Shown here piece after piece: positions 1 through 9,318 of a stretch of DNA of 64,000 nt. The notes under the pieces were generated by a model that was given only the letters and a program-made list of their open reading frames with translations, was not told the DNA's origin and did no database searches. How positions within the stretch are numbered: the stretch's first letter is position 1; every line of letters begins with the position of its first letter. Location of the stretch: the NCBI GenBank assembly GCA_947469285.1, contig CANIOW010000001.1, forward strand, positions 62,001-126,000. The letters are read 5' to 3'. The stretch is from Gammaproteobacteria bacterium. Lineage in GTDB: Bacteria; Pseudomonadota; Gammaproteobacteria; Steroidobacterales; Steroidobacteraceae. The position numbers were made by a program, and so were the translations under genes.

Positions 1-1276
1 CCGGGAGCCAGCGACGCAGATAACGGCGGTGCGGGTCGAAACGCTCGCTTTGCAGTACCGGGTTGAAGATGCGGTAGTACGGCGCGGCGTCGGCCCCGCA
101 GCCGGCGGTCCACTGCCACCCAGCGGTGTTGTTGGGCAGGTCGGCATCTACCAGGGTGTCCCAGAACCAGCGCGCGCCTTCCAGCCATGACTGGCCCAGG
201 TTTTTCACCAACAGCGAGGCGGTGATCATGCGTACCCGGTTGTGCATCCAGCCGGTATGCCACAGCTCGCGCATGCCGGCATCGACGATGGGGAAACCGG
301 TGCGGCCACGTTGCCACGCGCTGAGCAGCTTGGCGTCAGTACGCCAGACCAGTTCGGCGAAGCGACGGTCGAGCGGCGCATCGGTGGTGTGCGGGAAGTG
401 ATACAAGAGATGGTGGTTGAATTCACGCCAGCCCAGTTCGCGGATGAAAGGCTCTGCACCACCACTTACGCCCACGCGTCCGCCGCGCAATACAGCCGCC
501 CGTGTCGCAGCGAGTGCCTGCCGTGGCGACAGTTCACCAAAGTGTAGATGCGGCGATAATTTGGAGGTGCCCTCAAGATCCGGACGGTTTCGGTCGTCTT
601 GGTAGTTGGGGATGGGACCGTCAAGAAACGCCTCAAGTTGTGCCTGTGCGCCTGCCTCACCCGGGCTCCACGAGTTCGCCAATCCCGCCGCCCAGTCGCG
701 CTGCGGCAGGAGTTCGAGGGCATCGATGCTCACGCCTACAGGCACGGTGGTGGGTGATAGCAGTTGATGTGGAATGGGCAAGGGTGCAGGCAACAGGTCC
801 AGCCGTGCATGGCAGTTCTTCCAAAAGGGGGTGAACACCCGGTACGGATCGCCACTGCCGCTTTGCGTCTGCCACGGTTCAAAGAGCAGGGCGGCGTTGC
901 TGCTCTCTGCCTGAATGCCGTCTGCGCGCAAGACACTCTTGATGTGCGCGTCGCGCGCGATCACCGCCGGTTCATACAGGCGGCTCCAGTAGACGGCGCT
1001 AGCGCGCGTTTCTTTGATCAGCGCGCGCAAGGTCGCCAAGCTATCGCCGCGGCGGATCACTAACGGCAGGCCACGCTCAGCCAGCGTAGCTTGCAAGGCG
1101 CTCAGCGCATGGTGTAACCACCAGCGAGTGGCAGCCCCGGGCTGCCATGGGGCTTCTTCGGCCGCGGCGTCGATGTAAACCGGCACCACGTGGTCGTGTG
1201 CCGCGGCCGCGGCAGTGAGCGCAGGATGGTCGGCCAGACGCAGGTCGCGCCGGAACCAGACGAGGGCAGTGGTCAT
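1..1276 (-). CDS. phrB: Deoxyribodipyrimidine photolyase, C-terminus cut by window edge
   Basis: This is a class I CPD photolyase, which repairs UV-induced pyrimidine dimers using FADH and light. About 425 residues are visible of a family length near 470; the C-terminus lies beyond base 1. The N-terminus (TTALVWFRRDLRLADHPAL) is the antenna-binding alpha/beta domain. The C-terminal FAD domain shows TGFPIVDAGMREL, GWMHNRVRM, a WFWDTLVDADLPNN stretch and the GWQWTAGCG segment. The ATG at 1276 gives the expected conserved start. It lies 17 bp downstream of the htpX stop on the same strand, so the two probably share a transcript. I am sure of the family, less sure of the photolyase versus cryptochrome role, although the active-site motifs look like a true photolyase. 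Confidence 0.95.
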   Translation of the reverse strand, partial: MTTALVWFRRDLRLADHPALTAAAAAHDHVVPVYIDAAAEEAPWQPGAATRWWLHHALSALQATLAERGLPLVIRRGDSLATLRALIKETRASAVYWSRLYEPAVIARDAHIKSVLRADGIQAESSNAALLFEPWQTQSGSGDPYRVFTPFWKNCHARLDLLPAPLPIPHQLLSPTTVPVGVSIDALELLPQRDWAAGLANSWSPGEAGAQAQLEAFLDGPIPNYQDDRNRPDLEGTSKLSPHLHFGELSPRQALAATRAAVLRGGRVGVSGGAEPFIRELGWREFNHHLLYHFPHTTDAPLDRRFAELVWRTDAKLLSAWQRGRTGFPIVDAGMRELWHTGWMHNRVRMITASLLVKNLGQSWLEGARWFWDTLVDADLPNNTAGWQWTAGCGADAAPYYRIFNPVLQSERFDPHRRYLRRWLP

Positions 1277-1293
1277 GGGGTGACTCGCGACGC

Positions 1294-2175
1294 TTAGGAG
1301 GTGGCGCGCAGGGCAGCGATGCGCGCCTCAAGCGGTGGGTGCGTCATGAACAGCGCCTTGAAGCCGGAGGTCTGGCTGGCAGAGATACCGAAAGCGGCCA
1401 GCTGCTCGGGCATATGGGGTGCGCTGGAGCGCTGCAATGCTTCGAGTGCACCGATCATAGCGGGGCGCGTGGCCAGAGCCGCGCCGCCGCTATCGGCACG
1501 AAATTCACGGCGACGCGAGAACCACATCACGATCATGCTGGCGAGTAGCCCAAGGACGATCTGCGCCACGAAGCTGCCGATATAAAAACCGATGCCGGGG
1601 CCGCTGCTGCGGCTGCGGTTGCCACGCAGCAAGTTGTCGATCAGGGTGCCGATGACCCGCGAGAACACAAATACAAAGGTGTTGAGCACGCCCATCAGCA
1701 GCGTCTGGGTGACCATGTCGCCATTGGCCACGTGGCTCACTTCATGACCGAGTACCGCTGCCACTTCCGCTCGCTGCAGACGGCGCAGCAGACCGGTGCT
1801 AACCGCCACCAATGCGGCATCGCGCCGCGCACCGGTAGCGAAGGCGTTGGGTTCGGGTGCGTCGAAAATGCCCACCTCAGGCATGCCGATGCCGGCGTTT
1901 TGCGCCTGCCGCTGTACGGTGGCGACCAGCCAGGCCTCCTCTTCGGTACGTGCCTGCACGATCACCTTAACGCCCATGAACTTTTTGGCTTGCCACTTGG
2001 AGATGGCGAGGGAGAAAAAGGCACCGCCAAAGCCGATGACTGCACCGAACACCAGCAGCGAGGTCAGGTTCAGTCCGTTGGCGGTCAGGTACGGCCCAAC
2101 GCCGAGCAGGTTTAAAGTGACGCTGGCGAGCAGCATGACAGCGAAATTGGTGGCCAGTAGCAGCAGGAGGCGCAT
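1294..2175 (-). CDS. htpX: Heat-shock membrane zinc metalloprotease HtpX
   Basis: HtpX is an inner-membrane M48 protease that degrades damaged membrane proteins together with FtsH. The start at 2175 gives MRLLLLLATNF and 293 residues, the same length as the E. coli enzyme; the frame stays open 63 bp further upstream but that part has no family resemblance. Two N-terminal membrane segments are followed by the zinc motif HEVSH (in GHEVSHVANGDMV) and the third-ligand region REFRADSGGA. Two further hydrophobic stretches lie around LLMGVLNTFVFVFSRVIG and IGSFVAQIVLGLLASMIV. It reads away from the glycosyltransferase at 2329 and is followed by the photolyase gene. Confidence 0.95.
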   Translation of the reverse strand: MRLLLLLATNFAVMLLASVTLNLLGVGPYLTANGLNLTSLLVFGAVIGFGGAFFSLAISKWQAKKFMGVKVIVQARTEEEAWLVATVQRQAQNAGIGMPEVGIFDAPEPNAFATGARRDAALVAVSTGLLRRLQRAEVAAVLGHEVSHVANGDMVTQTLLMGVLNTFVFVFSRVIGTLIDNLLRGNRSRSSGPGIGFYIGSFVAQIVLGLLASMIVMWFSRRREFRADSGGAALATRPAMIGALEALQRSSAPHMPEQLAAFGISASQTSGFKALFMTHPPLEARIAALRATS

Positions 2176-2328
2176 AGTCTTCTCTGGGTTGTCGGAGGGG
2201 GTCGAGCGCTTGGATGGGGGCATTGCGCGCCGCTTCAAGCCGGCGGGTGGGGTTCGGCGGCTTTCCGGGGTGGCAAAGCGCCCACTGCAAAGGGTACCTT
2301 AACCCGTCTACCGCCTTTTGAGCTGTCC

Positions 2329-4032
2329 ATGCCCCTCCCTTGGTCGAACCTCTTGCCGCCATTCCCCCGTACCAGTGGGGCAATGCAGGTCTGTCTCGGA
2401 TTATTGCTGCTGGCCCTGTGGGCCCTCGCCACCCGCTTTCCGTTGCCCATCGACGAGACCCGCTATCTGACGGTGGCTTGGGAGATGTGGAATCGGGGCG
2501 ATTTTCTGGTGCCCTACCTGAACGGCGAGCCGTACAGCCATAAGCCGCCCTTGCTGTTCTGGCTGATTCACGCCGGTTGGGCGGTCGGCGGCGTGGGGGA
2601 TTTCTGGCCCAGGGCGTTGCCTGCGCTGCTCGCCGCGGGGTTGGTGTGGACGGTGCGTAGCCACGCACGCGGCTGCTGGCCAGCGCATCCGGGCATAGCT
2701 GGGGTGGCGCCATTGCTGTTAGGTGGCAGTGCCTTTTTCCTGATTTTTTCCACCTTCATCATGTTCGATTTGCTGTTGGCCTTGTGTGTGGCGTTGGCGG
2801 CTCGGGCCTGTTGGCAGATGGGAGAGGGGGCCAAGCCCTGGCGCGCAGCGCTGGCGATGGGCCTCTGGACAGGCCTTGGGGTATTGGCCAAAGGTCCGGT
2901 GGTCTTGGCCTTTATGGTGCCGCTGTGGCTGAGCGGGCCGTGGTGGCACCGCAGTCCGCGTGCCCGCGGCCGTCGCTGGTGGGCGCAGGTAGGGCTCGCA
3001 CTGCTGGTGGCGGTGGCCGTGGCGCTCGTCTGGGCTTTGCCGGCGGCCGCCTCCGGCGGCGCGCTGTACGCCGACGCCTTGTTATTCAAGCAGACCAGTG
3101 GTCGTGTGGTCCACAGCTTTGCCCATCAGCGGCCGTTTTGGTATTACGCGGTGTTCTTGCCGCTGTTGTGGTTGCCGTGGTCGCTGTGGCCGCGTGCCTG
3201 GCAGGCCATGCGGGCGGTGGTGCAGGTGCGCGATGCCGCCAGTCGTTTCCTCTGGGTGTGGGCGCTGGGGCCGGTCTTGGTGCTCAGTATCGTCAGCGGC
3301 AAACAACCGCAATACCTGCTGCCGGTGCTCGCGCCCGGGGCCTTGCTGCTCGCGCGCGGTTTCAGTCTGACCGAACCCCGAACCGCGCAGGACCGTGGTG
3401 CTGTGCTCCCGGGTTTGCTCGGGGTGGGTCTGGGTCTGGTGATGCTGGTCGGGGCTTTTGGGTTCGGTCCGTTACCGCCGGCCGATCCATTCAGTGCCTG
3501 GCACCGCGGGTGGCTGGCCGACACCTCATGGCTGTTGGCTCTCGCTACGCTGGGGCTGGGTGCGCTGTTGCCGTTCATGCTGCGTCGACCCTGGCCTGAG
3601 GCAATCGCCGCGGTGCAAAATGGAGTGGTGCTCATGGTGGCGTTGCTACTGCATAGCTTGCTGCATTCGGCCGCCGGGAAAACCTTCGACGTGCGGCCTT
3701 TGGCCAGCCACGTGCGGCTGTTGCAACAAGACGGACACACGGTGGCCTTCTGGGGCGATTACCACGGCCAGCTGGGCTTTACGGGGCGGCTGTTGCGCCC
3801 GGTGCCGGAACTGCTGGGCGCAACAGCCGGCCCGGACTTGCAGCAATTGGCGCTGCGTGAACCTGGCGCCTATGTGTTGCTGGAAGGTCGGGGTGTGCCG
3901 CCAACCGGCGCGGTCGAGGTGGCGCCCTATCGCCGTAAGTGGTGGGCCTTGTTGCCAGTGAATATTGCGGCTACGACATTACCCCTGGCGGCACAGCCTC
4001 CGCCGGTGGCGGATAGCGGAGTTGAACCATGA
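2329..4032 (+). CDS. GT39/ArnT-like membrane glycosyltransferase
   Basis: A 567-residue polytopic membrane protein of the GT39/ArnT (PMT) superfamily, which transfers sugars from polyprenyl-phosphate donors on the periplasmic face. The family signature is near the N-terminus: PIDETRYLTVAWEM with the first-loop acidic pair, then the GEPYSHKPPLLFWL motif. About ten hydrophobic segments follow, with a soluble C-terminal part. The acceptor (lipid A, protein or other) cannot be told from sequence. The stop overlaps the next start by ATGA, so translation is probably coupled to the metallo-hydrolase. An internal ATG at 2383 is an alternative start. Confidence 0.8.
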   Translation: MPLPWSNLLPPFPRTSGAMQVCLGLLLLALWALATRFPLPIDETRYLTVAWEMWNRGDFLVPYLNGEPYSHKPPLLFWLIHAGWAVGGVGDFWPRALPALLAAGLVWTVRSHARGCWPAHPGIAGVAPLLLGGSAFFLIFSTFIMFDLLLALCVALAARACWQMGEGAKPWRAALAMGLWTGLGVLAKGPVVLAFMVPLWLSGPWWHRSPRARGRRWWAQVGLALLVAVAVALVWALPAAASGGALYADALLFKQTSGRVVHSFAHQRPFWYYAVFLPLLWLPWSLWPRAWQAMRAVVQVRDAASRFLWVWALGPVLVLSIVSGKQPQYLLPVLAPGALLLARGFSLTEPRTAQDRGAVLPGLLGVGLGLVMLVGAFGFGPLPPADPFSAWHRGWLADTSWLLALATLGLGALLPFMLRRPWPEAIAAVQNGVVLMVALLLHSLLHSAAGKTFDVRPLASHVRLLQQDGHTVAFWGDYHGQLGFTGRLLRPVPELLGATAGPDLQQLALREPGAYVLLEGRGVPPTGAVEVAPYRRKWWALLPVNIAATTLPLAAQPPPVADSGVEP

Positions 4033-5405
4033 AGTTGCGTTTTTGTGGTGGTGCTGGGGAGGTGACGGGGTCCTGCCATCACTTTACGGTGGGTGCTACT
4101 CGCTTCATTGTCGACTGCGGGTTATTTCAGGGCGGGCGCGGTGTGTATGAACGCAACCGGACCGCCTGGCCGTTTGCCGTTGACCAGTTGCAGTTCGTGG
4201 TGCTCACTCATGCGCATCTCGATCACAGTGGTTTGCTGCCACGGCTGTGCCGTGAAGGTTTCATGGGCCCGATCTACACGACACCGGCCACGCGGGACCT
4301 GCTGGCAGTGATGTTGCGTGACAGTGCCCATCTGCAGCAGGCGGAGGCCGAGCGCAACCGTCGGCGTGGCCGGCCGTTTGCCGTGATCTACGACCTAGAG
4401 GATGTTGAGCGCACGCTCGAACGGCTGCAGACCGTGGATTATCGTGAAGAATTCAGCCCCGCACCGGAGGTGCGAGCACGACTGCTGGATGCCGGGCATA
4501 TCCTGGGCTCGGGCATTGCCGAGCTGTGGCTGCAGGAGGCAGAACGCCGCGTGAAAGTGGTGGTCTCCGGCGATCTCGGGCAGCCCGGTCGACCGATCCT
4601 GCAGGATCCAGAACCAGTGCAAGACGCGGATGTGCTGCTGCTGGAGTCGACCTATGGTGATCGTAACCACCGCAGCCTCGAGGCCACGCTGACGGAGCTG
4701 GTGGGCGCGCTGCGCCATGCGCTGCTGGAAAAGCACGGTAATGTGATCATCCCAGCGTTTGCAGTGGGGCGTACGCAGGAACTGTTGTATTGCCTGAATG
4801 ATCTGGTGGCCAGCGGTACCTTGCCCCCGCTGCAGGTGTTTCTCGATTCGCCGATGGCACAAGAGGTGACCCGCATCACGGCGCGGCACTTCGAACTGTT
4901 CGATAGCGCGGCGCAAGCGGCTGTGCAGCACAAACCTCCGCCCGCGCGGCGGCTGCATGTCACCTTCACGGAGACCGTGCAAGAGTCCATGGCGCTCAAC
5001 CGGATCAGTGCTGGTGCGGTCATCATCGCCGCGAGTGGCATGTGTGATGGTGGGCGCATTCGTCATCACTTGCGGCAGCATCTGCCAAATCCACGCGCCA
5101 CGGTACTCATTACTGGTTTTCAGGCGGCCGGGACGCTCGGTCGCCAGTTGGTGGACGGTGCGCCGGAGGTGCGTCTGTTTGGCGAGGTGGTACCGGTGCG
5201 CGCGGAAATCCTCACGCTTGGTGGGTTCTCCGCGCATGCCGATCAGACGGCGTTACTGGCTTGGGTGGCGGGGTTTACCACGCCGCCGGGGCAGGTGTAT
5301 CTGGTGCACGGCGAGCCGCGCGGCAGTGAGGCCCTGGCCTTGGCCTTGCAACAGCGGGGGTTGGCGGTCACGGTGGCTCAGGAGCAAGACGAGGTCATGC
5401 TGTGA
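4029..5405 (+). CDS. Beta-CASP metallo-beta-lactamase-fold RNase-like hydrolase
   Basis: A 458-residue protein of the MBL/beta-CASP family (the Ysh1/CPSF73-like 'exonuclease of the beta-lactamase fold'). Zinc motif HAHLDH is at residues 61-66, with SGDLG and GHILGSG further on. The beta-CASP inserts include PAFAVGRTQELLY and ASGMCDGGRIRHHL. The C-terminal GGFSAHADQ carries the last histidine. Bacterial members are thought to process RNA, but many are uncharacterised. It overlaps the upstream glycosyltransferase by 4 bp and the LOG gene downstream by 4 bp (GTGA), so the three are likely one operon. Confidence 0.87.
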   Translation: MKLRFCGGAGEVTGSCHHFTVGATRFIVDCGLFQGGRGVYERNRTAWPFAVDQLQFVVLTHAHLDHSGLLPRLCREGFMGPIYTTPATRDLLAVMLRDSAHLQQAEAERNRRRGRPFAVIYDLEDVERTLERLQTVDYREEFSPAPEVRARLLDAGHILGSGIAELWLQEAERRVKVVVSGDLGQPGRPILQDPEPVQDADVLLLESTYGDRNHRSLEATLTELVGALRHALLEKHGNVIIPAFAVGRTQELLYCLNDLVASGTLPPLQVFLDSPMAQEVTRITARHFELFDSAAQAAVQHKPPPARRLHVTFTETVQESMALNRISAGAVIIAASGMCDGGRIRHHLRQHLPNPRATVLITGFQAAGTLGRQLVDGAPEVRLFGEVVPVRAEILTLGGFSAHADQTALLAWVAGFTTPPGQVYLVHGEPRGSEALALALQQRGLAVTVAQEQDEVML

Positions 5406-6073
5406 ATGGTCCCTTCGAAGCCTGGGTGGCACGGCCATGGCGCATCCTTGGCGAACTCCTGCGCCCGGAGTGGGTGCTGCGCCGACACCGAGTGTTCGCG
5501 ACGGTCGTGGTGTTTGGTTCTGCGCGTGTGCACGCGGGTAGCCGCTGGTACGAAGAGGCCCGTTCGTTCGCCAGCCTGCTGGCGGCCTGTGAAGATCCGC
5601 GGTGTCGCGAATGGCTTGTCATTACGGGCGGTGGCCCTGGCGTGATGGAGGCGGCCAATCGGGGTGCGACCGAAGCCGGCGCGCTTACCGCCGGTCTGAA
5701 TATCCGCCTCCCGCGTGAGCAGCAGGCCAACCCGTATATTTCCAAGGGTTTGGCGTTTCATTTCCGCTACTTCGCGCTGCGCAAATTTCATTTCATGCTG
5801 CGCGCGCGCGCACTGGTGGCTTTTCCCGGCGGGTTTGGCACATTGGATGAGCTGTTTGAGGCTTTAACCTTGGTGCAGACGGGCAAAGTGACCGCTTTGC
5901 CTATTGTGCTGGTGGGCCGGGAATTCTGGAATCGGGCGATCGATTTTCCGTGGCTGATCGAGCAGGGCATGCTGACACCGGCCGAAGCGGCCTTGGTCAC
6001 CCTGGTGGACTCTGGCGCCGAAGCAGCCCGCGTGTTGCTTGCCTCCCGGGCGGTAACGCACATAGCCCCTTGA
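5402..6073 (+). CDS. LOG family protein (nucleoside 5'-monophosphate phosphoribohydrolase type)
   Basis: A 223-residue Rossmann-type LOG family protein. Characterised members cleave the N-glycosidic bond of cytokinin riboside monophosphates or other nucleotides (as PpnN does). The signature GGGPGVMEAANRGATEAG and the catalytic PGGFGTLDELFE are both intact. The start is a GTG whose GTGA overlaps the stop of the previous gene, with no better start downstream. A bacterial cytokinin role is possible, but nucleotide salvage is the safer reading. Confidence 0.87.
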   Translation: MNGPFEAWVARPWRILGELLRPEWVLRRHRVFATVVVFGSARVHAGSRWYEEARSFASLLAACEDPRCREWLVITGGGPGVMEAANRGATEAGALTAGLNIRLPREQQANPYISKGLAFHFRYFALRKFHFMLRARALVAFPGGFGTLDELFEALTLVQTGKVTALPIVLVGREFWNRAIDFPWLIEQGMLTPAEAALVTLVDSGAEAARVLLASRAVTHIAP

Positions 6074-6103
6074 ATTATTTCTCCATGGGCACATGCTGTC
6101 GCT

Positions 6104-7102
6104 ATGGAATACCGTGACTACTACGCCATCCTTGGCGTCACACGCACTGCTGCGGACGACGAGATCAAGCGTGCCTATCGGCGCAAGGCGCGCAAGTTTC
6201 ATCCTGATGTCAGCAAGGAAGCGAATACCGAAGCTCGCTTCAAGGAAGTCCAGGAAGCGTACGAGGTCTTGAAAGACCCGGAAAAGCGCGCTGCCTATGA
6301 CCAGCTCGGGGCGAATTGGCGTGAAGGCCAGGCCTTTCGTGCGCCTCCGGGCTACGATTTCCGTGGGCGCCCAGGTGGCGCGGGCAGCGGGGGCGGAGCG
6401 GCTGGTGCGGGCGCAGGTGCCGGTGGTTTCAGCGACTTCTTTTCCTCGTTGTTCGGTCGCGGTGGAGGTTTTCAGGGTGAAGAAGATCTCGAGAGCCTGT
6501 TTGGTCAGCGCGCGGGCGCGGCCCGGGGTGCTCGTGCACGCGGCAGGGACGCGCGGGTCAGTCTGACGCTGACCTTGGAAGAAGCCCATGCCGGGGGTCC
6601 ACGCACCCTGGACTTTGACCATCCGAGTGCAGAGGGCGCGCCGGAGCGGCGTAGTCTGCGGGTACAGATCCCTGCCGGTGTGCTACCTGGGAAAGTGATT
6701 CGATTGGCCGGGCAAGGCGGGGCGTCTGCCGGCGGCGGCGCCTCTGGCGACCTGCTGCTCGAGGTCCGCCATCAGCCACACCGGCTCTACACGCTTGAAG
6801 GGCGCGACCTGCAGTTGCGGGTGCCGCTGGCACCGTGGGAAGCCGCCCTCGGCGCCACCGTGCAGGTACCAACCCTTGAAGGCGCGGTAGACCTGCGCAT
6901 TCCGGCTGGCGCGCGTGCCGGTCAGCGCTTGCGCTTGCGCGGGCGCGGGTTTTCCGGCGAACGGGGCGCGGTGGAAGGCCGTGGCGACCTGTACGTGCTC
7001 ATCGACCTCGTGTTGCCCTCCGCGGAGCCTGCGGCGGTCCGCGAGGCTTACGAGCACCTGCGTGACGCGGCAGACTTCCAACCGCGTGAAAGCTGGCCTT
7101 GA
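6104..7102 (+). CDS. cbpA: DnaJ-type co-chaperone, curved-DNA-binding protein CbpA-like
   Basis: A 332-residue class B J-protein. The J-domain covers residues 1-70 (YRDYYAILGVTRTAADDEIK, HPD at KFHPDVS, and the KDPEKRAAYDQLG end). A Gly-rich region follows at about 85-150, then the two beta-sandwich substrate-binding domains, with no zinc-finger CxxCxGxG repeats. That architecture and length match CbpA, which stimulates DnaK and binds curved DNA. The next gene converges from the other strand only 7 bp after the stop. Confidence 0.9.
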   Translation: MEYRDYYAILGVTRTAADDEIKRAYRRKARKFHPDVSKEANTEARFKEVQEAYEVLKDPEKRAAYDQLGANWREGQAFRAPPGYDFRGRPGGAGSGGGAAGAGAGAGGFSDFFSSLFGRGGGFQGEEDLESLFGQRAGAARGARARGRDARVSLTLTLEEAHAGGPRTLDFDHPSAEGAPERRSLRVQIPAGVLPGKVIRLAGQGGASAGGGASGDLLLEVRHQPHRLYTLEGRDLQLRVPLAPWEAALGATVQVPTLEGAVDLRIPAGARAGQRLRLRGRGFSGERGAVEGRGDLYVLIDLVLPSAEPAAVREAYEHLRDAADFQPRESWP

Positions 7103-7109
7103 GTTGCCG

Positions 7110-8153
7110 TTAGCCGGCAGCCACACCCAGTAGATGGCCGATGCCGAAGGTGATGGCGCCTGCGGCTGCGCCGATGCCCAGCATGCGCAGTCCGCCGAGG
7201 AAGGCGTTGCGCCCGGTGAACAGCGACAGCACCATGCCTACCCCGAATAACGCGACGCCGGTGAGGCTGGCGGCTGTGGCTGCCGCCATGATGACTGGGC
7301 GTCCCAGCAGAAACGGGATGAGCGGCAACGCCGCTCCGCCTGAAAACGCCAGAAACGAAAACCCGGCCGCGCCCCAGGGCGAACCGAGGTCATCAGGATT
7401 CAGTCCCAGTTCTTCCCGGGCCAGGGCGTCGAGGGCGTGCTCGGGGTTTTGGATGAGCGTATGCGCCACTTCACGGGCCTTGGCCAGGTCCATGCCGCGT
7501 GCGGCGTAGATGAGGGCGAGTTCCTCGGCTTCTTCTTCCGGATATTCCTCCAGTTCCTCGCGCTCCAGACCAATCTGGTATTCGAACATCTCACGCTGTG
7601 AGCGCACCGAAATATATTCACCGGCAGCCATGGACAGCGCCCCGGCCAGCAGGCCAGCAACGCCCGCCGTAAGTGCCGCAGCACCAGTCGCCCCAGCTCC
7701 AGCAACACCCATCAGCAAGCTGGCATTCGAGACCAGGCCATCGTTGACACCGAACACGGCTGCGCGCAGGTTGCCGCCGCCCATGCCCTTGTGGCGCACC
7801 CCGACTTCGGACACCGAGGTGGGCATGGCATGACCGGGGGTGGCCGCCGCCCCGTAGACGGACAGTCCCCGCAGTTTCATAGCGATGAGGGCGGTTTTCA
7901 TGCGGCGTGGGCCGAGGGCCCGCAATAGCGTGGCTACCAGACGTGCGCGCAGACTGGGGCGGAAGCTGGCAATGAAGGCCGCCGACAGGCTACCGGTCTT
8001 TTCCCAGGTCAGTGCCTGGTCTTCTGCCGCCGCCGCCAGTGAGGTGAACAGGGAACGCTTGGGGGCGTCGGGTTCGCAGGTGGCCAGAACCCGGTACAAC
8101 CACGCCGACTGGCGCTCGTGGAACCAGTTATCGGCAGCATTTTCCTTGGACAT
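7110..8153 (-). CDS. VIT1/CCC1-family transporter with degenerate ferritin-like N-terminus
   Basis: A 347-residue membrane protein. Residues about 125-347 are the VIT1/CCC1 fold that moves Fe(II) or Mn(II), with GGGNLRAAVFGVNDGLVSNASLLMG, AGEYISVRSQREMFE and the acidic loop EREELEEYPEEEAEE. The first 110 residues (NWFHERQSAWLYRVLA then EDQALTWEKTG) resemble the rubrerythrin/ferritin-like domain fused to some bacterial VIT proteins. The E-x-x-H ligand pattern I would expect there is not kept. The start at 8153 (MSKENAADN) was chosen because the longer frame runs toward the next gene and looks unlike the family. It converges on cbpA. Confidence 0.83.
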   Translation of the reverse strand: MSKENAADNWFHERQSAWLYRVLATCEPDAPKRSLFTSLAAAAEDQALTWEKTGSLSAAFIASFRPSLRARLVATLLRALGPRRMKTALIAMKLRGLSVYGAAATPGHAMPTSVSEVGVRHKGMGGGNLRAAVFGVNDGLVSNASLLMGVAGAGATGAAALTAGVAGLLAGALSMAAGEYISVRSQREMFEYQIGLEREELEEYPEEEAEELALIYAARGMDLAKAREVAHTLIQNPEHALDALAREELGLNPDDLGSPWGAAGFSFLAFSGGAALPLIPFLLGRPVIMAAATAASLTGVALFGVGMVLSLFTGRNAFLGGLRMLGIGAAAGAITFGIGHLLGVAAG

Positions 8154-8196
8154 GGACGGCTCCGCCGGCACGACCGCCCGCGGAATGGCGGGACTG

Positions 8197-8649
8197 CTAG
8201 AGCAGGGCGTGTGGTGCCGCTGTGCCAAGGATACGCTGCAGATGGCTGATCAGCACCACCTCCGCGCGCGCCGCATCAACCACATCCATGGCACCAGCGC
8301 GCATGGCCTTGACGGTGCTGGGGATATTTTCCTCTTCATCCACGCATAGGATGCTGGCATTTGGGTTTGCCCGGAGGAGTGCAGCCATCAGTTCCGGTGC
8401 TGTCATGTCTGGCAGTCGCAGGCTCAGCAGTAGCAATGGCGATTGCACCGCCTGCGGATCGGCGAGTAGCGCGGCCGCGGAGGTGAAACACAGAGGGCGC
8501 ACCGGATAGGGTGCCACCCACCGCAAGAATGCGGCCTGCAGTCGCAGGTCCGTGCTAATGAGGCTGACAGTTAACCGAGATGCATTGGCCACGCTTGAAT
8601 TACCGCGGCCGGGGCAAGGGACAGAACCCGACAGCGCGCCCAGTGTCAT
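8197..8649 (-). CDS. Stand-alone degenerate (pseudo-)receiver protein in the fix operon
   Basis: A 150-residue protein whose residues about 25-145 align by eye with a response-regulator receiver domain and show no output domain. At the phosphorylation site FixJ next door has LVLDIRMP, while this protein has LLLSLRLP, so Ser76 replaces Asp. The later conserved lysine region (DFIQKPF in FixJ) is here DVVDAAR, so the lysine is lost too. A phosphorylation-independent role, or modulation of FixL/FixJ by binding, is inference. It starts 30 bp downstream of the fixJ stop on the same strand. Confidence 0.7.
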   Translation of the reverse strand: MTLGALSGSVPCPGRGNSSVANASRLTVSLISTDLRLQAAFLRWVAPYPVRPLCFTSAAALLADPQAVQSPLLLLSLRLPDMTAPELMAALLRANPNASILCVDEEENIPSTVKAMRAGAMDVVDAARAEVVLISHLQRILGTAAPHALL

Positions 8650-8679
8650 GGGCCGCTGCCAGTGCCGCTATGCGGGTTT

Positions 8680-9303
8680 TTACGGATGCGTCTCGTCGCC
8701 AGCGGCAATCACCATGCGTACTAAGTGCGCCAATGAGGAAGCACCCATCTTCTCCATGACCCGGGCGCGGTGGATTTCCACCGTCCGTTGGCTGACGTTC
8801 AGGTCCCCGGCGATCACCTTATTGGCTTTGCCGGCCGTGACCAGTTCCAGTACCTCATGTTCACGCGGCGTCAGGTCGGCAATGCGGCCACGAATGGCGT
8901 CGCGCTGTTTTAGTCCGGCGCGATTGTCATGGTCCTTCTCGAGTGCCTGATTGATCCGATCTAGCAGATCCTGATCGCGGAATGGTTTTTGAATAAAGTC
9001 CACCGCCCCGTGTTGCATGGCTTCAACCGCCATCGGGACATCGCCGTGGCCGGTGATAAACACGACGGGAATCATGGCGTGTAGGGTATTGAGACGTTCT
9101 TGTAGCTCTAGCCCGCTCATGCATGGCATGCGGATGTCCAGCACCAGACAGCCGGGTCGGTCGCTATCAAAACGGTCCAGAAATTCCTGTGCAGAGGCAT
9201 AGGTTTCTACCGGTAATCCGACTGATTTGAGCAGTAGCTTCAGGGAGCTTCTGACGGCCTCATCGTCATCGACTACGATGATCGTGGGGATTTTTTCCTT
9301 CAT
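8680..9303 (-). CDS. fixJ: FixJ-type two-component response regulator
   Basis: A 207-residue FixJ/TodT-type regulator. The receiver domain shows VVDDDEAVRSSLK at the N-terminus, phospho-acceptor Asp56 in LVLDIRMPCMSG, and KPF at the end. A LuxR-type helix-turn-helix follows from about residue 140 (LTPREHEVLELV, NKVIAGDLNVSQRTVEIHRARV). In rhizobia FixJ-phosphate activates fixK and, through it, the cbb3 oxidase genes. fixL lies 15 bp upstream and the cco locus begins 2 kb further up, so the same logic is likely here. No fixK is in the window. Confidence 0.92.
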   Translation of the reverse strand: MKEKIPTIIVVDDDEAVRSSLKLLLKSVGLPVETYASAQEFLDRFDSDRPGCLVLDIRMPCMSGLELQERLNTLHAMIPVVFITGHGDVPMAVEAMQHGAVDFIQKPFRDQDLLDRINQALEKDHDNRAGLKQRDAIRGRIADLTPREHEVLELVTAGKANKVIAGDLNVSQRTVEIHRARVMEKMGASSLAHLVRMVIAAGDETHP

Positions 9304-9318
9304 GACGCGTGCTTCCTT

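Noticed and set aside
7090-7125. TGCCG/CGGCA stem between cbpA and the VIT gene as a terminator
   Set aside because: Only 5 bp of stem and no T-run; too weak to call.
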